Positions 26,633-39,645 of a stretch of DNA of 64,000 nt are shown one piece after another. Origin of the DNA: Pseudonocardia sp. SCN 73-27 (GTDB lineage: Bacteria; Actinomycetota; Actinomycetes; Mycobacteriales; Pseudonocardiaceae); the NCBI GenBank assembly GCA_001725415.1, contig MEGH01000005.1, forward strand, positions 135,218 to 199,217, given 5' to 3'. The number at the start of each line of letters is the position of its first letter. Within the stretch, counting starts at the first letter, position 1. The notes under the pieces were generated by a model. That model made no database searches. It was given only the letters and a program-made list of their open reading frames with translations, and had not been told where the DNA came from. A program made the position numbers and the translations under genes.

Positions 26633-29600
26633 ATGATGACCTTGGACCCACGAGCACTGCCCGCGTACGCCCGGCGCGTCCTCGATCTCGCCGAAACCGA
26701 TCCGCAGCTACGTGAGCTGATGCCCGACGGCGCGGTCGAGGAAGCCCTGGGCCGGCCGGATCTCTCGTTCGAGCAGGCCCTCGCCACGGTACTCGACACC
26801 TACGCGGAGCGCCCCGCGCTGGGGGAGCGAGGCTACGACATCGCGCTCGGTGACTCCGGGCGCCACGTCCGCGCATGGAACCCCTGGTTCCGGACCATCA
26901 CCTACGGCGAGCTGCACGGGCAGATCACCGGTCTCGCGAGCAGCTGGCGGCACCAGCCGCGCCATCGAGTCGATCCCGGTGACTTCGTCTGCGTGCTCGG
27001 CACCACCAGCATCGACTTCGTGACCATCGACCTCGCCTGCGCGTTCGCCCACGCGGTGAGCGTGCCGTTGCAGGGCACGATGGGCGCTGCCAACCTCGAC
27101 AGGATCCTCCACGACACCACGCCGACGACCGTCGCCGCAACCGTCGCCGAGCTGTCGCTGGCCGCCGAGCTCGTCGCGGCGCACCCGTCGGTCCGGAGCC
27201 TCGTCGTGATCGACAGCGACGAGCGGGTCGACGACGAGCGCGAGGCGATCGAGGCAGCCGCCGAAACGCTGGGCCGGAGCAGGTCGTCAGCCGCCCTGGT
27301 CATGCTGGCCGAGCTGGTCGCCCGTGGCGCTGCCGAACCCTGGACCCCGCTACCGCCCGCCCCTGAGGGCAACGATCGGCTGGCACTGCTCGTTCACTCG
27401 TCCGGGAGCACCGGAACCCCCAAGGGGGCCGTCCTGACCGAGCGCCTCGCCAGGGCACCGTTCAGCCGGGCACCGGTCCCGGTCCCGGTCGTCCGCCTGT
27501 GCTTCGCGCCGATGGCCCACACGGCCGGCCGGGGCTCGCCCTACGGCGCCCTGGCCCACGGCGGAACCGCCTTCTTCACAGCACGCCCCGATCTGTCCAT
27601 GCTGTTCGAGGACATGCGGCTGGTGCGGCCGACCGAGAGCTTCGCCTTCCCTCGAATCCTCGAGATGGTGCATCGGGCCTTCCAGGGCGACGTCACACGC
27701 CGGGTGAACTCCGGCATCGACCCGGCCAAGGCGAGCGCCGACGTCATGGCAGAGATGCGCGACACCTTCCTGGGCGACCGGATATCGCTCCTGACCGTCG
27801 GTGGGGCACCGACCCCGCCGGCGCTCGCCCGCTTCACCGCGGAGTGCCTCCCGGTCGAGATCAGCGATCGCTACGGCTCCACCGAGGTGGGTCAGGTCAC
27901 CGAGAACGGCCGGATCATGCGCCCGCCGATCATCGACTACCGGCTGCGTGACGTGCCGGAGCTCGGCTACCACACCACCGACGAGCCGTATCCCCGCGGG
28001 GAGCTCTGCCTCCGGACTGCGACGGCGATCAGTGGTTACTTCAATCGGCCGGACGCCACCGCCGCCCTCTTCGACGAGGACGGCTACCTGCTCACCGGCG
28101 ACATCATGGAGGAACGCGGCCCGGACCACCTCGTCTACGTCGACCGGCGCCACGACGTCCTCAAACTCTCCCAGGGGGAGTTCGTCGCCGCGGGTGCGCT
28201 CCGGACGGCGTTCGAGGACGGCAGCGACGTCATCCACCAGATCTACCTCTACGGCACGTCCGTCCGGTCGTACCTGGTCGCAGTCGTCGTGCCCGACGCA
28301 GAGGCCGTGCGACGCGTCCTCGGGGAACGGCCCCGGGATGGCGCCTTGAAGGAACTCATCAGGGCCGAGCTGAACGAGGTCGGCGCCACCGCCGGCCTCA
28401 AGGCCTTCGAGATCCCCCGTGACTTCCTCGTCGAGCCGGAGCCCTTCACACACGAGAACGACCTGCTGACCTCGCTGCACAAGCCGAGGCGACCCAACCT
28501 CGAGCGCAAGTACGGCGGCCGTCTCGAAGCGTTGTACGACGAGCTGGAACGTCGTCAACGCGACGAGCTGGACGCGCTGCGTGGCGGCGGGGACAGCCTG
28601 GACGTACTCGAGAAGATCGGCAGGGCGCTGGAGGCGTCGCTCGGTCTCGAGCACGTCGACGTGCACCGGCCCTACGGGTTCACCGAGCTCGGCGGTGACT
28701 CGCTGGGCGCCGTGGCGTTCTCGGAGCTGCTCGAGGATCTGTTCGGCGTCGAGGTCCCGGTGACCACGATTCTCAGCCCGGCGGGCAACCCGGTGCGGTG
28801 GGCGCGGGCGGTCGAGGCGGCCCTGCGCCACGAGGGATCACCAGCGACCTTCAGCGCCGTCCACGGGAGGGGAACGCGCGAGCTGCGCGCGGCGGACCTC
28901 GGTCTGGACGCCTTCCTGGACGCGGACGCCCTCCGGGACACACCCGGGAGCGAGCCTCCTACCGCCCCTCGCACCGTGCTGCTCACCGGAGCGACCGGCT
29001 TCCTCGGCCGGTTCCTCTGTCTGGAGTGGCTCGAGGAACTCGCCGCCACCGGGGGGACACTCGTCGCGCTCGTGCGCGCCGCCGACGAGCCCGCTGCCCG
29101 CAGCCGCCTGGATGCCGCGTTCGCGAGCGACCCGGCCCTGCTGGAGCGGTTCCGGGCACTGGCGCGGGACCGTCTCCGGATCCTCCCAGGAGATGTCGCC
29201 GAACCACGGCTCGGGTTGACCGCACGGGACCACGACCGGCTCGCGGACGAGGTGGACCGGATCGTCCACCCGGCGGCGCTGGTGAACCACGTGCTCGGCT
29301 ACGAGTCTCTCTTCGGCCCCAACGTGGCAGGCACCGCCCAGCTCATCGGACTGGCACTGCACCGGCGGCAGAAGCGGATCGACTTCGTCTCCTCCGCGGC
29401 GGTCCGGCCGTTTCTCGACCGATCCGCCGGCCCGCAGGACGAGTGGCCGTTGTCGCCACAGATCGTGCTCACCGGGCGGTACGGCTCCGGGTACGGCGCG
29501 AGCAAGTGGGCAGCCGAGCTGCTCCTGCACGACGCACACCGGCGGTTCGGCCTACCGGTGGACATCCACCGTGGGTCCATGATGCTCCCGCATCGGCACT

Positions 29601-30160
29601 ACCGCGGACAGATCAACCCAGACGACGTCTTCACCCGTCTGCTCCACAGCGTCATCACGACGGGGCTCGCTCCCCGGTCGTTCTACTTCCCCGGACCGGA
29701 CGGCTCGCGGGCCAGAGCCCACTACGACGGTCTGCCGGTCGACTTCGTCGCCGCGGCGATCGTCCGGCTCGGAGCGCAGGCCCATCGCGACGTCCGCACG
29801 CTCCACGTCTCGAACTTCCATGTCGACGACGGGTACTCCCTCGACATGTTCGTGGACTGGATCGAGCAGGCGGGCTACCCGATCCGCCGCATCGACGACC
29901 ACGGGGAGTGGCTGCGCCTGTTCGAGGAGCGACTGCGGGCGCTTCCCGAGGACGAACGCAACCGGTCGTCGCTCGCCGTCCTCGACTCGCTCCGACGGCC
30001 CGACGACCCGTCGGGCCGCGCGGCGAGGGGCACCAGGTTCCGGGAGGCGCTCGACGCGGTTCCCGGTGGTGGCTTGGCGCCACCGCATCTCACCCGCGAG
30101 TTCCTCGGCAAGTGTCTCGATGACATGCGCCGGCTCGGCCTCCTCCCAGCACCAGCCTGA
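26633..30160 (+). CDS. car: Carboxylic acid reductase (adenylation - carrier - thioester reductase)
   Basis: A 1175-residue multidomain enzyme that reduces free carboxylic acids to aldehydes with ATP and NADPH. The adenylation domain occupies about 1-640, with P-loop HSSGSTGTPKG at 255-265 and the YGSTEVG and LLTGDIMEERG motifs. A carrier domain has GGDSLG with the phosphopantetheine Ser near 690. The C-terminal NADPH domain has TGATGFLG at 785-792 and catalytic Tyr954/Lys958 (YGASK). The length matches known CARs. Two ATGs (26633 and 26636) could start it. It needs a phosphopantetheinyl transferase, not seen here. It leads an operon with an SDR and a hydratase. Confidence 0.93.
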   Translation: MMTLDPRALPAYARRVLDLAETDPQLRELMPDGAVEEALGRPDLSFEQALATVLDTYAERPALGERGYDIALGDSGRHVRAWNPWFRTITYGELHGQITGLASSWRHQPRHRVDPGDFVCVLGTTSIDFVTIDLACAFAHAVSVPLQGTMGAANLDRILHDTTPTTVAATVAELSLAAELVAAHPSVRSLVVIDSDERVDDEREAIEAAAETLGRSRSSAALVMLAELVARGAAEPWTPLPPAPEGNDRLALLVHSSGSTGTPKGAVLTERLARAPFSRAPVPVPVVRLCFAPMAHTAGRGSPYGALAHGGTAFFTARPDLSMLFEDMRLVRPTESFAFPRILEMVHRAFQGDVTRRVNSGIDPAKASADVMAEMRDTFLGDRISLLTVGGAPTPPALARFTAECLPVEISDRYGSTEVGQVTENGRIMRPPIIDYRLRDVPELGYHTTDEPYPRGELCLRTATAISGYFNRPDATAALFDEDGYLLTGDIMEERGPDHLVYVDRRHDVLKLSQGEFVAAGALRTAFEDGSDVIHQIYLYGTSVRSYLVAVVVPDAEAVRRVLGERPRDGALKELIRAELNEVGATAGLKAFEIPRDFLVEPEPFTHENDLLTSLHKPRRPNLERKYGGRLEALYDELERRQRDELDALRGGGDSLDVLEKIGRALEASLGLEHVDVHRPYGFTELGGDSLGAVAFSELLEDLFGVEVPVTTILSPAGNPVRWARAVEAALRHEGSPATFSAVHGRGTRELRAADLGLDAFLDADALRDTPGSEPPTAPRTVLLTGATGFLGRFLCLEWLEELAATGGTLVALVRAADEPAARSRLDAAFASDPALLERFRALARDRLRILPGDVAEPRLGLTARDHDRLADEVDRIVHPAALVNHVLGYESLFGPNVAGTAQLIGLALHRRQKRIDFVSSAAVRPFLDRSAGPQDEWPLSPQIVLTGRYGSGYGASKWAAELLLHDAHRRFGLPVDIHRGSMMLPHRHYRGQINPDDVFTRLLHSVITTGLAPRSFYFPGPDGSRARAHYDGLPVDFVAAAIVRLGAQAHRDVRTLHVSNFHVDDGYSLDMFVDWIEQAGYPIRRIDDHGEWLRLFEERLRALPEDERNRSSLAVLDSLRRPDDPSGRAARGTRFREALDAVPGGGLAPPHLTREFLGKCLDDMRRLGLLPAPA

Positions 30161-30207
30161 ACGCTCGGGGCGCCGGGCGCTCGCGACACGACGAAGGGAG
30201 CTGCACC

Positions 30208-31047
30208 ATGCAGCGGACGTGGTTCATCACCGGCGCCGCAGGAGGCCTCGGACGGGCCTTGACCGAAGCGGCGCTCGCCCGCGGCGACACCGTGGTCGGA
30301 TCCGTCCGCCGCGCCGAGCATGCCGCGGAGCTCGAGGCGCTCGCACCGACACGGTGCTTCGCCGAAATCCTCGATCTCACCGCAGGAGACGCCGCGATCC
30401 GGGCCGCCGTGGAGTCAGCGATCGCGCGCGCCGGCGACCTCGACGTCGTCGTGAACAACGCCGGCTACGGCCTGGTGGGGGCCGCGGAGGAGGTCAGCGA
30501 CACCGAGGCGCGCCACCAGTTCGAGACGAACTTCTTCGGCGCGCTCAGCGTCCTCCGCGCGGTTCTCCCCCACCTGCGCGCACGCCGCCGCGGGCACATC
30601 ATCAACCTCTCGTCCGCCACCGGATTGTTCGGCAGCCCGGGACTCGCCCTCTACAGCGCGTCGAAGTTCGCGCTCGAGGGGCTGTCGGAGGCGCTGCAGA
30701 GCGAGGTGACACCGTGGGGGATCCGGGTGACCATCGTCGAGCCCGGGGCCTTCCGCACCGACTGGGCCGGTCGCAGCATCGTCAAGTCGGAACGGGTCAT
30801 CGACGGGTATGCCGACGGGGGCAGCACCCGCGACATGATCGACTCGATGAACGGCAACCAGGCCGGCGACCCCGCGAGGCTCGCGGCCGCCGTGCTGACC
30901 GTTGTCGACGCGGACGAGCCGCCGCTGCGCCTGCTTCTCGGAACCGGGCTGCCCGAGCGGGTACGCCAGAAGCACGAGAGAATGAGCGCGGAGATCGCCG
31001 CGTGGCGGCACATCACGGACTCCACGTCCTTCGAGAGCACGCCGTGA
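30208..31047 (+). CDS. SDR family oxidoreductase
   Basis: A 279-residue short-chain dehydrogenase with TGAAGGLG at 8-15, NNAGYGL, a Ser in NLSSATG and YSASKFALEG (catalytic Tyr/Lys), plus a 30-residue C-terminal extension (ERVRQKHERMSAEIAAW). This 'SDR with extended C-terminus' type often reduces aldehydes or ketones. It lies 47 bases after the carboxylic acid reductase, with AAGGGAG before the ATG, so it may act on the aldehyde made by the reductase. That link is inference. Confidence 0.88.
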   Translation: MQRTWFITGAAGGLGRALTEAALARGDTVVGSVRRAEHAAELEALAPTRCFAEILDLTAGDAAIRAAVESAIARAGDLDVVVNNAGYGLVGAAEEVSDTEARHQFETNFFGALSVLRAVLPHLRARRRGHIINLSSATGLFGSPGLALYSASKFALEGLSEALQSEVTPWGIRVTIVEPGAFRTDWAGRSIVKSERVIDGYADGGSTRDMIDSMNGNQAGDPARLAAAVLTVVDADEPPLRLLLGTGLPERVRQKHERMSAEIAAWRHITDSTSFESTP

Positions 31048-31763
31048 CCCTGGTCCTGCGATCCGATCGTGCGGGCGTGGCCACCCTGATGCTGAACCGG
31101 CCGGAGAAGCTCAACGCCCTCACGCCTGCGATGGTCGCCGAGCTCCGGACGCACCTTCAGGGGATCGCCGGCAGCGACACCGTCGGCTGTCTCGTCCTGC
31201 GCGGTGCCGGCCGAAGCTTCTGCGCCGGCCTCGACATCGGCGGCGTGGGCCAGGAGTCCACGCCGGCGGAGCGCCGGGCCGGCGCCGAGCTGGTCGACCT
31301 CCTGGAGTCGATCCCGCAGCCGAGCATCGCGGCGATCCACGGCTATTGCTTCACCGGCGGCCTGGAGCTTGCGCTGGGCTGCGATCTGCTCGTGGCCACC
31401 GACTCGGCCACCCTCTGCGACACCCATGCCCGGCTCGGGCTCGTTCCCGTGTGGGGGATGTCCGTCCGGCTGCCCGAACGTGTCGGAAAGGCCCGTGCCA
31501 AGCGGATGCTGCTGACCTCGGAGCGGCTCGACGCGCGGACAGCCGTGAACGTCGGGCTCCTCGACTCCTGCTGGCCGGAGACGGACTTCGACGCCGAGCT
31601 CGACCGCCTCACCGAGGCGATCTGCGCAAACTCCTGGGGCAGCAACCGGCACATCAAGCGCCTTCTCCACCTCACCGCCGACGAGCGCACGCTGCGGCTC
31701 GCCTTCGAACGCACGCGTCCATGGGGCCTCCCCGACGACGGGGCGGCCCGTCGTCGGGGGTAG
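31044..31763 (+). CDS. Enoyl-CoA hydratase/isomerase family protein
   Basis: A 239-residue crotonase-fold protein starting at a GTG (31044) that overlaps the SDR stop codon (GTGA). It has NRPEKLNAL, SFCAGLDIGG and HGYCFTGGLELALGCDLLVA. The segment after the second oxyanion loop reads DTHARLGLVPVWGMSVRL, with no Glu at the usual hydratase position, so it may be an isomerase or another crotonase activity. Its last codons form half of a hairpin. Confidence 0.88.
   Translation: MTLVLRSDRAGVATLMLNRPEKLNALTPAMVAELRTHLQGIAGSDTVGCLVLRGAGRSFCAGLDIGGVGQESTPAERRAGAELVDLLESIPQPSIAAIHGYCFTGGLELALGCDLLVATDSATLCDTHARLGLVPVWGMSVRLPERVGKARAKRMLLTSERLDARTAVNVGLLDSCWPETDFDAELDRLTEAICANSWGSNRHIKRLLHLTADERTLRLAFERTRPWGLPDDGAARRRG
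31730..31759 (+). terminator. Hairpin overlapping the 3' end of the hydratase gene
   Basis: Perfect 13-base arms (31730-31742 and 31747-31759) around a four-base loop lie within the last codons of the hydratase gene. It is probably the terminator of the carboxylic acid reductase operon, and also for the convergent gene that stops at 31772. Confidence 0.65.
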
Positions 31764-31771
31764 CCCCGAGA

Positions 31772-32839
<1,068 letters not shown>

Positions 32840-34099
32840 CTATGCGGGCTTCGGCAGGAACTGGTTGACACTCTCCGGTGCGCACTGCGGCTGGGCGCCC
32901 TCCGGGGTCGTGAACTTCCCGCCCTGGATACTCATCACGAAGTAGCAGATGTTCGCGGTCGGCTTCCCCTGCGTGTAGGTCAGCGGCGCCGTCGAGCCCT
33001 GCAAGGTCTCCCCCTCCAACGCGTACAGGCCCTGCTTGATGCTCGCCGCGGTCACCTCGCCGTTCTTCGGGCCCATCTCGACCGCCCGCTCGAAGAGCTT
33101 CCCGCCGAGGTAGCTGCTGTAGGTGATGCCGCTGTCCTGGTCACCCAGGTCCGGGACGTACTTCGTCAGGAACTCCCGGTAGGCCTTGCCCCCCGGCGTG
33201 CTGGTGTCGAAGAACGGGCCTACGTGACTGACCTGGACCGCGCCGTCGAGGCCTGCGCCGTTCAGCCAGTTCGGCGCGAAGTTGCTCCCGCCCACCACGA
33301 ACTTCGCGGTCACGCCCTGCGAGTTGCAGTTCGCGACGATCCGAAGAGTCGTCGCCGCGGCCGCCCCGATGTTGTAGGACTGCACGCCCTCGGCCTTCAG
33401 CGACTGACACGTGGCCGTGTAGTCGGGCGCGGACCCCGACACCTTGGCCACGACCGGCAGCTCCATGGCGACGACCTGCGCGAGCGACTGCACACTCGCC
33501 ACGGTCTCGGCGCAGATCGGGGACTCGGCGCAGTAGAGGAAGGAGCCCTTGTTCCCCAGCTTCTTCGCCTGGGTCAGCGCCCCGTACTGCAAAGCCGCCG
33601 ACGACGTCCCGACCGGAAAGAACCCGGCGTTCGTGTACATCGACACGCTGCCCGGGAACCCACCCACCACTGGGACCCCGGCGGCTTCCACGTACTTGGC
33701 CCACGACGCGTCGACCACCGAGTTCTCCCCGACGATCGCCACCACCTTCTCCTGCTCGACGAGCTCCTTCGCCGACTGCAGGGACTTCGTCGGGTTCGCA
33801 CCGTCGTCCTTGGTGACCAGCCGGACCTTGTGGCCGGCGATGCCACCGGCGTCGTTGACGGCCTTCGCCCACGCCTCGACGACCTTGGTGCCACCCGACA
33901 GCGACGAGGCACTCGGCCCGCTCACCGAGCCGATGTAGCCGACCACGATCTCGGATCCGGTCGGAGCGCCGGAACCACCGGAGGAACCGGTCCCTCCCGC
34001 CCCGGAGCCGCATCCGGCAAGTACCGCGCCCACGACCGCAGCAAGACAAATGGTGCCTGCTCGCCGCCACATTCTGGTTCCTCGCCAAGTGACGTCCAT
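32840..34099 (-). CDS. ABC transporter substrate-binding lipoprotein, Leu/Ile/Val type
   Basis: A 419-residue periplasmic-binding protein starting at the ATG at 34097-34099, which has GGAGG five bases upstream. A lipobox LAGC follows a hydrophobic stretch (about residues 15-31), then a Gly/Ser-rich tether and the family fold from EIVVGYIGSVSGPSASSL. Four later Cys residues (in CAESPIC, ATC, ANC and QPQC) may form disulfides. It diverges from the fused permease/ATPase gene at 34582 and probably delivers the ligand to that transporter. Confidence 0.9.
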   Translation of the reverse strand: MDVTWRGTRMWRRAGTICLAAVVGAVLAGCGSGAGGTGSSGGSGAPTGSEIVVGYIGSVSGPSASSLSGGTKVVEAWAKAVNDAGGIAGHKVRLVTKDDGANPTKSLQSAKELVEQEKVVAIVGENSVVDASWAKYVEAAGVPVVGGFPGSVSMYTNAGFFPVGTSSAALQYGALTQAKKLGNKGSFLYCAESPICAETVASVQSLAQVVAMELPVVAKVSGSAPDYTATCQSLKAEGVQSYNIGAAAATTLRIVANCNSQGVTAKFVVGGSNFAPNWLNGAGLDGAVQVSHVGPFFDTSTPGGKAYREFLTKYVPDLGDQDSGITYSSYLGGKLFERAVEMGPKNGEVTAASIKQGLYALEGETLQGSTAPLTYTQGKPTANICYFVMSIQGGKFTTPEGAQPQCAPESVNQFLPKPA

Positions 34100-34260
34100 C
34101 GGACCTCCACATCCTGCGCACACGCCTTTGCGTACGCTTGGCCGCCGACCCCACGACAACAGTAATCACGACATGATTACGTGGTCGAATCGCCGCACAC
34201 ACGGGCGCAGCCAGGGACTTGCGTCCGCGCAGTCAACCACGCGCCCTCATCCCGAACAAT

Positions 34261-34280
34261 GTCACTGCCATTACCAGCAT
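34261..34280 (+). promoter_or_regulatory. Putative operator, plus-strand copy at 34.3 kb
   Basis: The site reads GTCACTGCCATTACCAGCAT, differing at two positions from 26406-26425. It keeps TACCAGCAT, the best conserved half of the motif. Confidence 0.6.
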
Positions 34281-34360
34281 TGCGCGCTCCGCAGGCACCG
34301 ACAGGATCCCCCTGGATGCACCCTGAACAGGTCAAACTCCTTCTAGTACGCCACCGATAT

Positions 34361-34380
34361 ATGCTAGTGCTCCACGTAAC
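34361..34380 (-). promoter_or_regulatory. Putative operator, minus-strand copy at 34.4 kb
   Basis: On the minus strand it reads GTTACGTGGAGCACTAGCAT. It keeps GTTAC and most of TACCAGCAT (CACTAGCAT), so it is the weakest copy. It lies within a patch conserved with 26475-26499. Confidence 0.45.
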
Positions 34381-34581
34381 AGCATGGAGGTAACCTTGCC
34401 AATAGCAGGGTCGAACCATACGCTGCGAAAAGCCCGTCGAGCCTGAAATACCGATGCGCGAACTGGCCAACGATGTACCAGTCCTGCTCAATCAAGATCT
34501 CGCAGCGCGATGACCTGCGCGTGAACTCGCCGGGTCACGAGCCGCTCGTGATCGTGGGTCATTTGGTGGTGACGTACTCAC

Positions 34582-37319
<2,738 letters not shown>

Positions 37320-37323
<4 letters not shown>

Positions 37324-38078
37324 GCACGGAGACGGCCTCGGCGCCCGAGGCCACGGCGCCGGACAAGCACGCGGCGCTGCGTCTCGACGCTGTCATCGCA
37401 GGCTACGGCCGGACGACAGTCCTGCGGGACGTGAACGTGACCGTGCCCGCGGGGAAGATCGTCGCGTTGCTCGGAGCCAATGGAGCGGGCAAGACGACCC
37501 TGCTCCGAATCGCCTCGGGCATGCTGCGCCCTACGGCTGGGACGGTCCACCTCGGCGGGGACGACGTCACCAGGACCCCGCCCCACCAGCGCGTCCGCAA
37601 GGGACTGTGTCTGATCCCCGAAGGTCGCGGCATCTTCCGTGACCTCACGGTCACCGACAACCTGCGGCTGTTCACCCCGCCGTGGGAGGGCGGGGAGCGC
37701 CGCGCCGACGCCGTCGATCGCGCCCTCGACGTCTTCCCGGCCCTGCAGACCCGCCGAGGTCACCTGGCCGGCCACCTGTCGGGGGGCCAGCAGCAGATGC
37801 TCGCCCTTGCTCGCTGCTACCTCGCGAATCCCCGGGTGATCATGCTCGACGAGGTGTCCTTGGGGCTGGCACCCAAGGTCGTCGACGAGATCTTCGAGTC
37901 GCTCCGCACCCTGGCGACGACCGGGCTCACGCTCTTGCTCGTCGAGCAGTACGTCAACCGGGTCCTGCCCATGGCGGACAAGGTCGTGCTGCTCGACCGC
38001 GGCCAGGTCGTGTACGACGGCGACGCCACGGACCTCGACGAGGAGACGGTGCTGGGCGGCTATCTCGGAACCGGCTGA
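37320..38078 (+). CDS. livF: Branched-chain amino acid ABC transporter ATP-binding protein, LivF type
   Basis: A 252-residue ABC ATPase: Walker A GANGAGKTT, the LivF hallmark IPEGRGIFRDLTVTDNL, signature LSGGQQQ and Walker B VIMLDEVSLGL, with Val instead of the usual Pro after DE. The ATG overlaps the stop of the fused transporter gene (ATGA), which fixes the start. It supplies the second nucleotide-binding domain of that importer. A roughly 18-residue Ala/Thr/Glu-rich leader precedes the fold. Confidence 0.92.
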
Positions 38079-38127
38079 GCACCCCCACCGGTCCGGCATC
38101 GTCGCCGGACCCGCCCGGAAGGACGAC

Positions 38128-39507
38128 ATGGAGCAGTTCCGTCTCGACGCGATGCTCGACAACGCCCGGCTGCACGCTCCCGCCCCGTTCACCGTCCACG
38201 GTGAGGACCCGATCTTCCCGTCCCGCTTCCGGGTGGGCGAGGCCTCGGCGGTCGCGCAAGGTCTGGCCGCATCGGCCGCCGCCGAGCTACACGCCCGGCG
38301 TACGGGCGACACGCAGTCGGTGAGCGTGGACGTCGGCGCCGCCGCAGCCACTCTCGTCTCGCACGACTTCGAGCTCATCGACGGGGAGCCGGTACCCCAG
38401 CCGTGGTGGGAGGTCCCGGCGACCAACGCGATGTACCGGTGCCGGGCCGGCGACTGGATCTACCTGCAGGGCCAGCTACCACACCTGCACCAGGGGATCC
38501 TGGGGCTGCTCGGCTGCGGCGACGACGCCCTGTCGGTCGGCGACGCCGTCGCCGGCTGGGACTCCTTCGAGCTCGAGGCCGAGCTGGCCGAGCGGCGGCT
38601 GTGCGGCGCACGGGCCCGCACGCCCGAGGAGTGGGCGACCCATCCGCAAGGCGCCTACCTGCAGCAGCTACCCGCGGTCCGGATCAGCAGGATCGGCGAC
38701 GGGCGCGTCCACCGCCTCGCCCCTGCCGACCGTCCGCTCGACGGCGTCCGGGTGCTGGAATTCGCGCGCATCCTGGCCGGCCCGATGACGGGCCGCACCC
38801 TGGCCGAGCACGGCGCCGACGTGCTCAACGTCAGCTCCTCCCGGCTCTTCGACTTCTTCATGACCACCCTGGTCACAGGCCGTGGGAAGCGGTCGACCTT
38901 CCTCGACCTCGACGACGGCGACGACCTGTCCCGACTGCGGGCGCTGCTGGACGACTGCGACGTGTTCGTCGACGGCTTCCGGCCCGGCGCCCTCGCCGCG
39001 CGGGGTCTGGGGCCCGAAGAGCTCGCCGAGCTACGGCCCGGGATCGTATACGTCACCGTCAGCTGCTACGGGAACGGCGGCCCCTGGCGCGAGCGGCGCG
39101 GCTGGGAGCAGCTGGCCCAGATGGTCTCGGGGCTGGCGATCGGCCAGGGTTCCCCGGAGCAGCCGGAGATCGTCCTGCCAGGCGCCCCGAACGACTTCAT
39201 CACCGGGATCCTCGCTGCCTACGGAACCATCACCGCGCTCACCCGCCGGTCGGAGGAGGGCGGGAGCTGGCTGGTCGAGGCGTCTCTCAGCCAGACAGCA
39301 GGCTGGATCGTCCGCAATGGCACCGTCGATCCCGCTCACCCGGGAGGCGTGCCGGCGGAGACGCGTGTCGAAACGCAGGCGGGACCGCTCGGAGCCTGCA
39401 CCCATCTCGCACCCGTCGTCCGCATGAGCCGGACTCCTCCGCGGTGGGAACGCGGGACCCCGCAGTGGGGTGCCGACTCCCCGAGTTGGACGTCCAGCAG
39501 GGCGTGA
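38128..39507 (+). CDS. Class III CoA-transferase family protein (CaiB/BaiF)
   Basis: A 459-residue protein of the family that moves CoA between carboxylic acids through an aspartyl-CoA intermediate. It is organised unusually: the first about 200 residues (VGEASAVAQGLAASAAAELH..., YRCRAGDWIYLQ) resemble the C-terminal part of CaiB proteins, and the canonical N-terminal lobe begins near 207 (LDGVRVLEFARILAGPMTGRTLAEHGADV). This arrangement is seen in a subgroup of 'CoA transferase' proteins. It follows livF by 49 bases and could activate the imported acid. Confidence 0.82.
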   Translation: MEQFRLDAMLDNARLHAPAPFTVHGEDPIFPSRFRVGEASAVAQGLAASAAAELHARRTGDTQSVSVDVGAAAATLVSHDFELIDGEPVPQPWWEVPATNAMYRCRAGDWIYLQGQLPHLHQGILGLLGCGDDALSVGDAVAGWDSFELEAELAERRLCGARARTPEEWATHPQGAYLQQLPAVRISRIGDGRVHRLAPADRPLDGVRVLEFARILAGPMTGRTLAEHGADVLNVSSSRLFDFFMTTLVTGRGKRSTFLDLDDGDDLSRLRALLDDCDVFVDGFRPGALAARGLGPEELAELRPGIVYVTVSCYGNGGPWRERRGWEQLAQMVSGLAIGQGSPEQPEIVLPGAPNDFITGILAAYGTITALTRRSEEGGSWLVEASLSQTAGWIVRNGTVDPAHPGGVPAETRVETQAGPLGACTHLAPVVRMSRTPPRWERGTPQWGADSPSWTSSRA

Positions 39508-39511
39508 CCTC

Positions 39512-39576
39512 CTGGCCACGGCGTCCGTGGCCAGACGCGAGAGTGCGGATGGTCGCCAGGCGGCCATCCGCACTCT
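39512..39576 (+). terminator. Tandem hairpins between convergent genes
   Basis: Two perfect hairpins sit between the CoA-transferase stop (39507) and the convergent MFS stop (39646). The first has 10-base arms (39512-39521 and 39525-39534); the second has 13-base arms (39540-39552 and 39564-39576). They are likely terminators for the fused-transporter operon and for the opposite strand. Confidence 0.75.
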
Positions 39577-39645
39577 GTCCGGGGCAGGAGGTGAAACGTC
39601 GCGGTTCTCCACCCGTCAGGAGGAGGCGACCTCCTCTTCGCCCTG

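Larger units (their letters stand above)
34100..34581. promoter_or_regulatory. Divergent regulatory region between binding protein and fused transporter genes
   Basis: This 482-base gene-free region repeats the architecture of the 26.3-26.6 kb region: block 34212-34280 and patch 34361-34385, each with one copy of the 20-bp motif on opposite strands. The patches are 31 bases further apart than at 26.4 kb. The remainder, up to the transporter GTG, is less GC-rich and carries no gene I can support. Confidence 0.65.
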
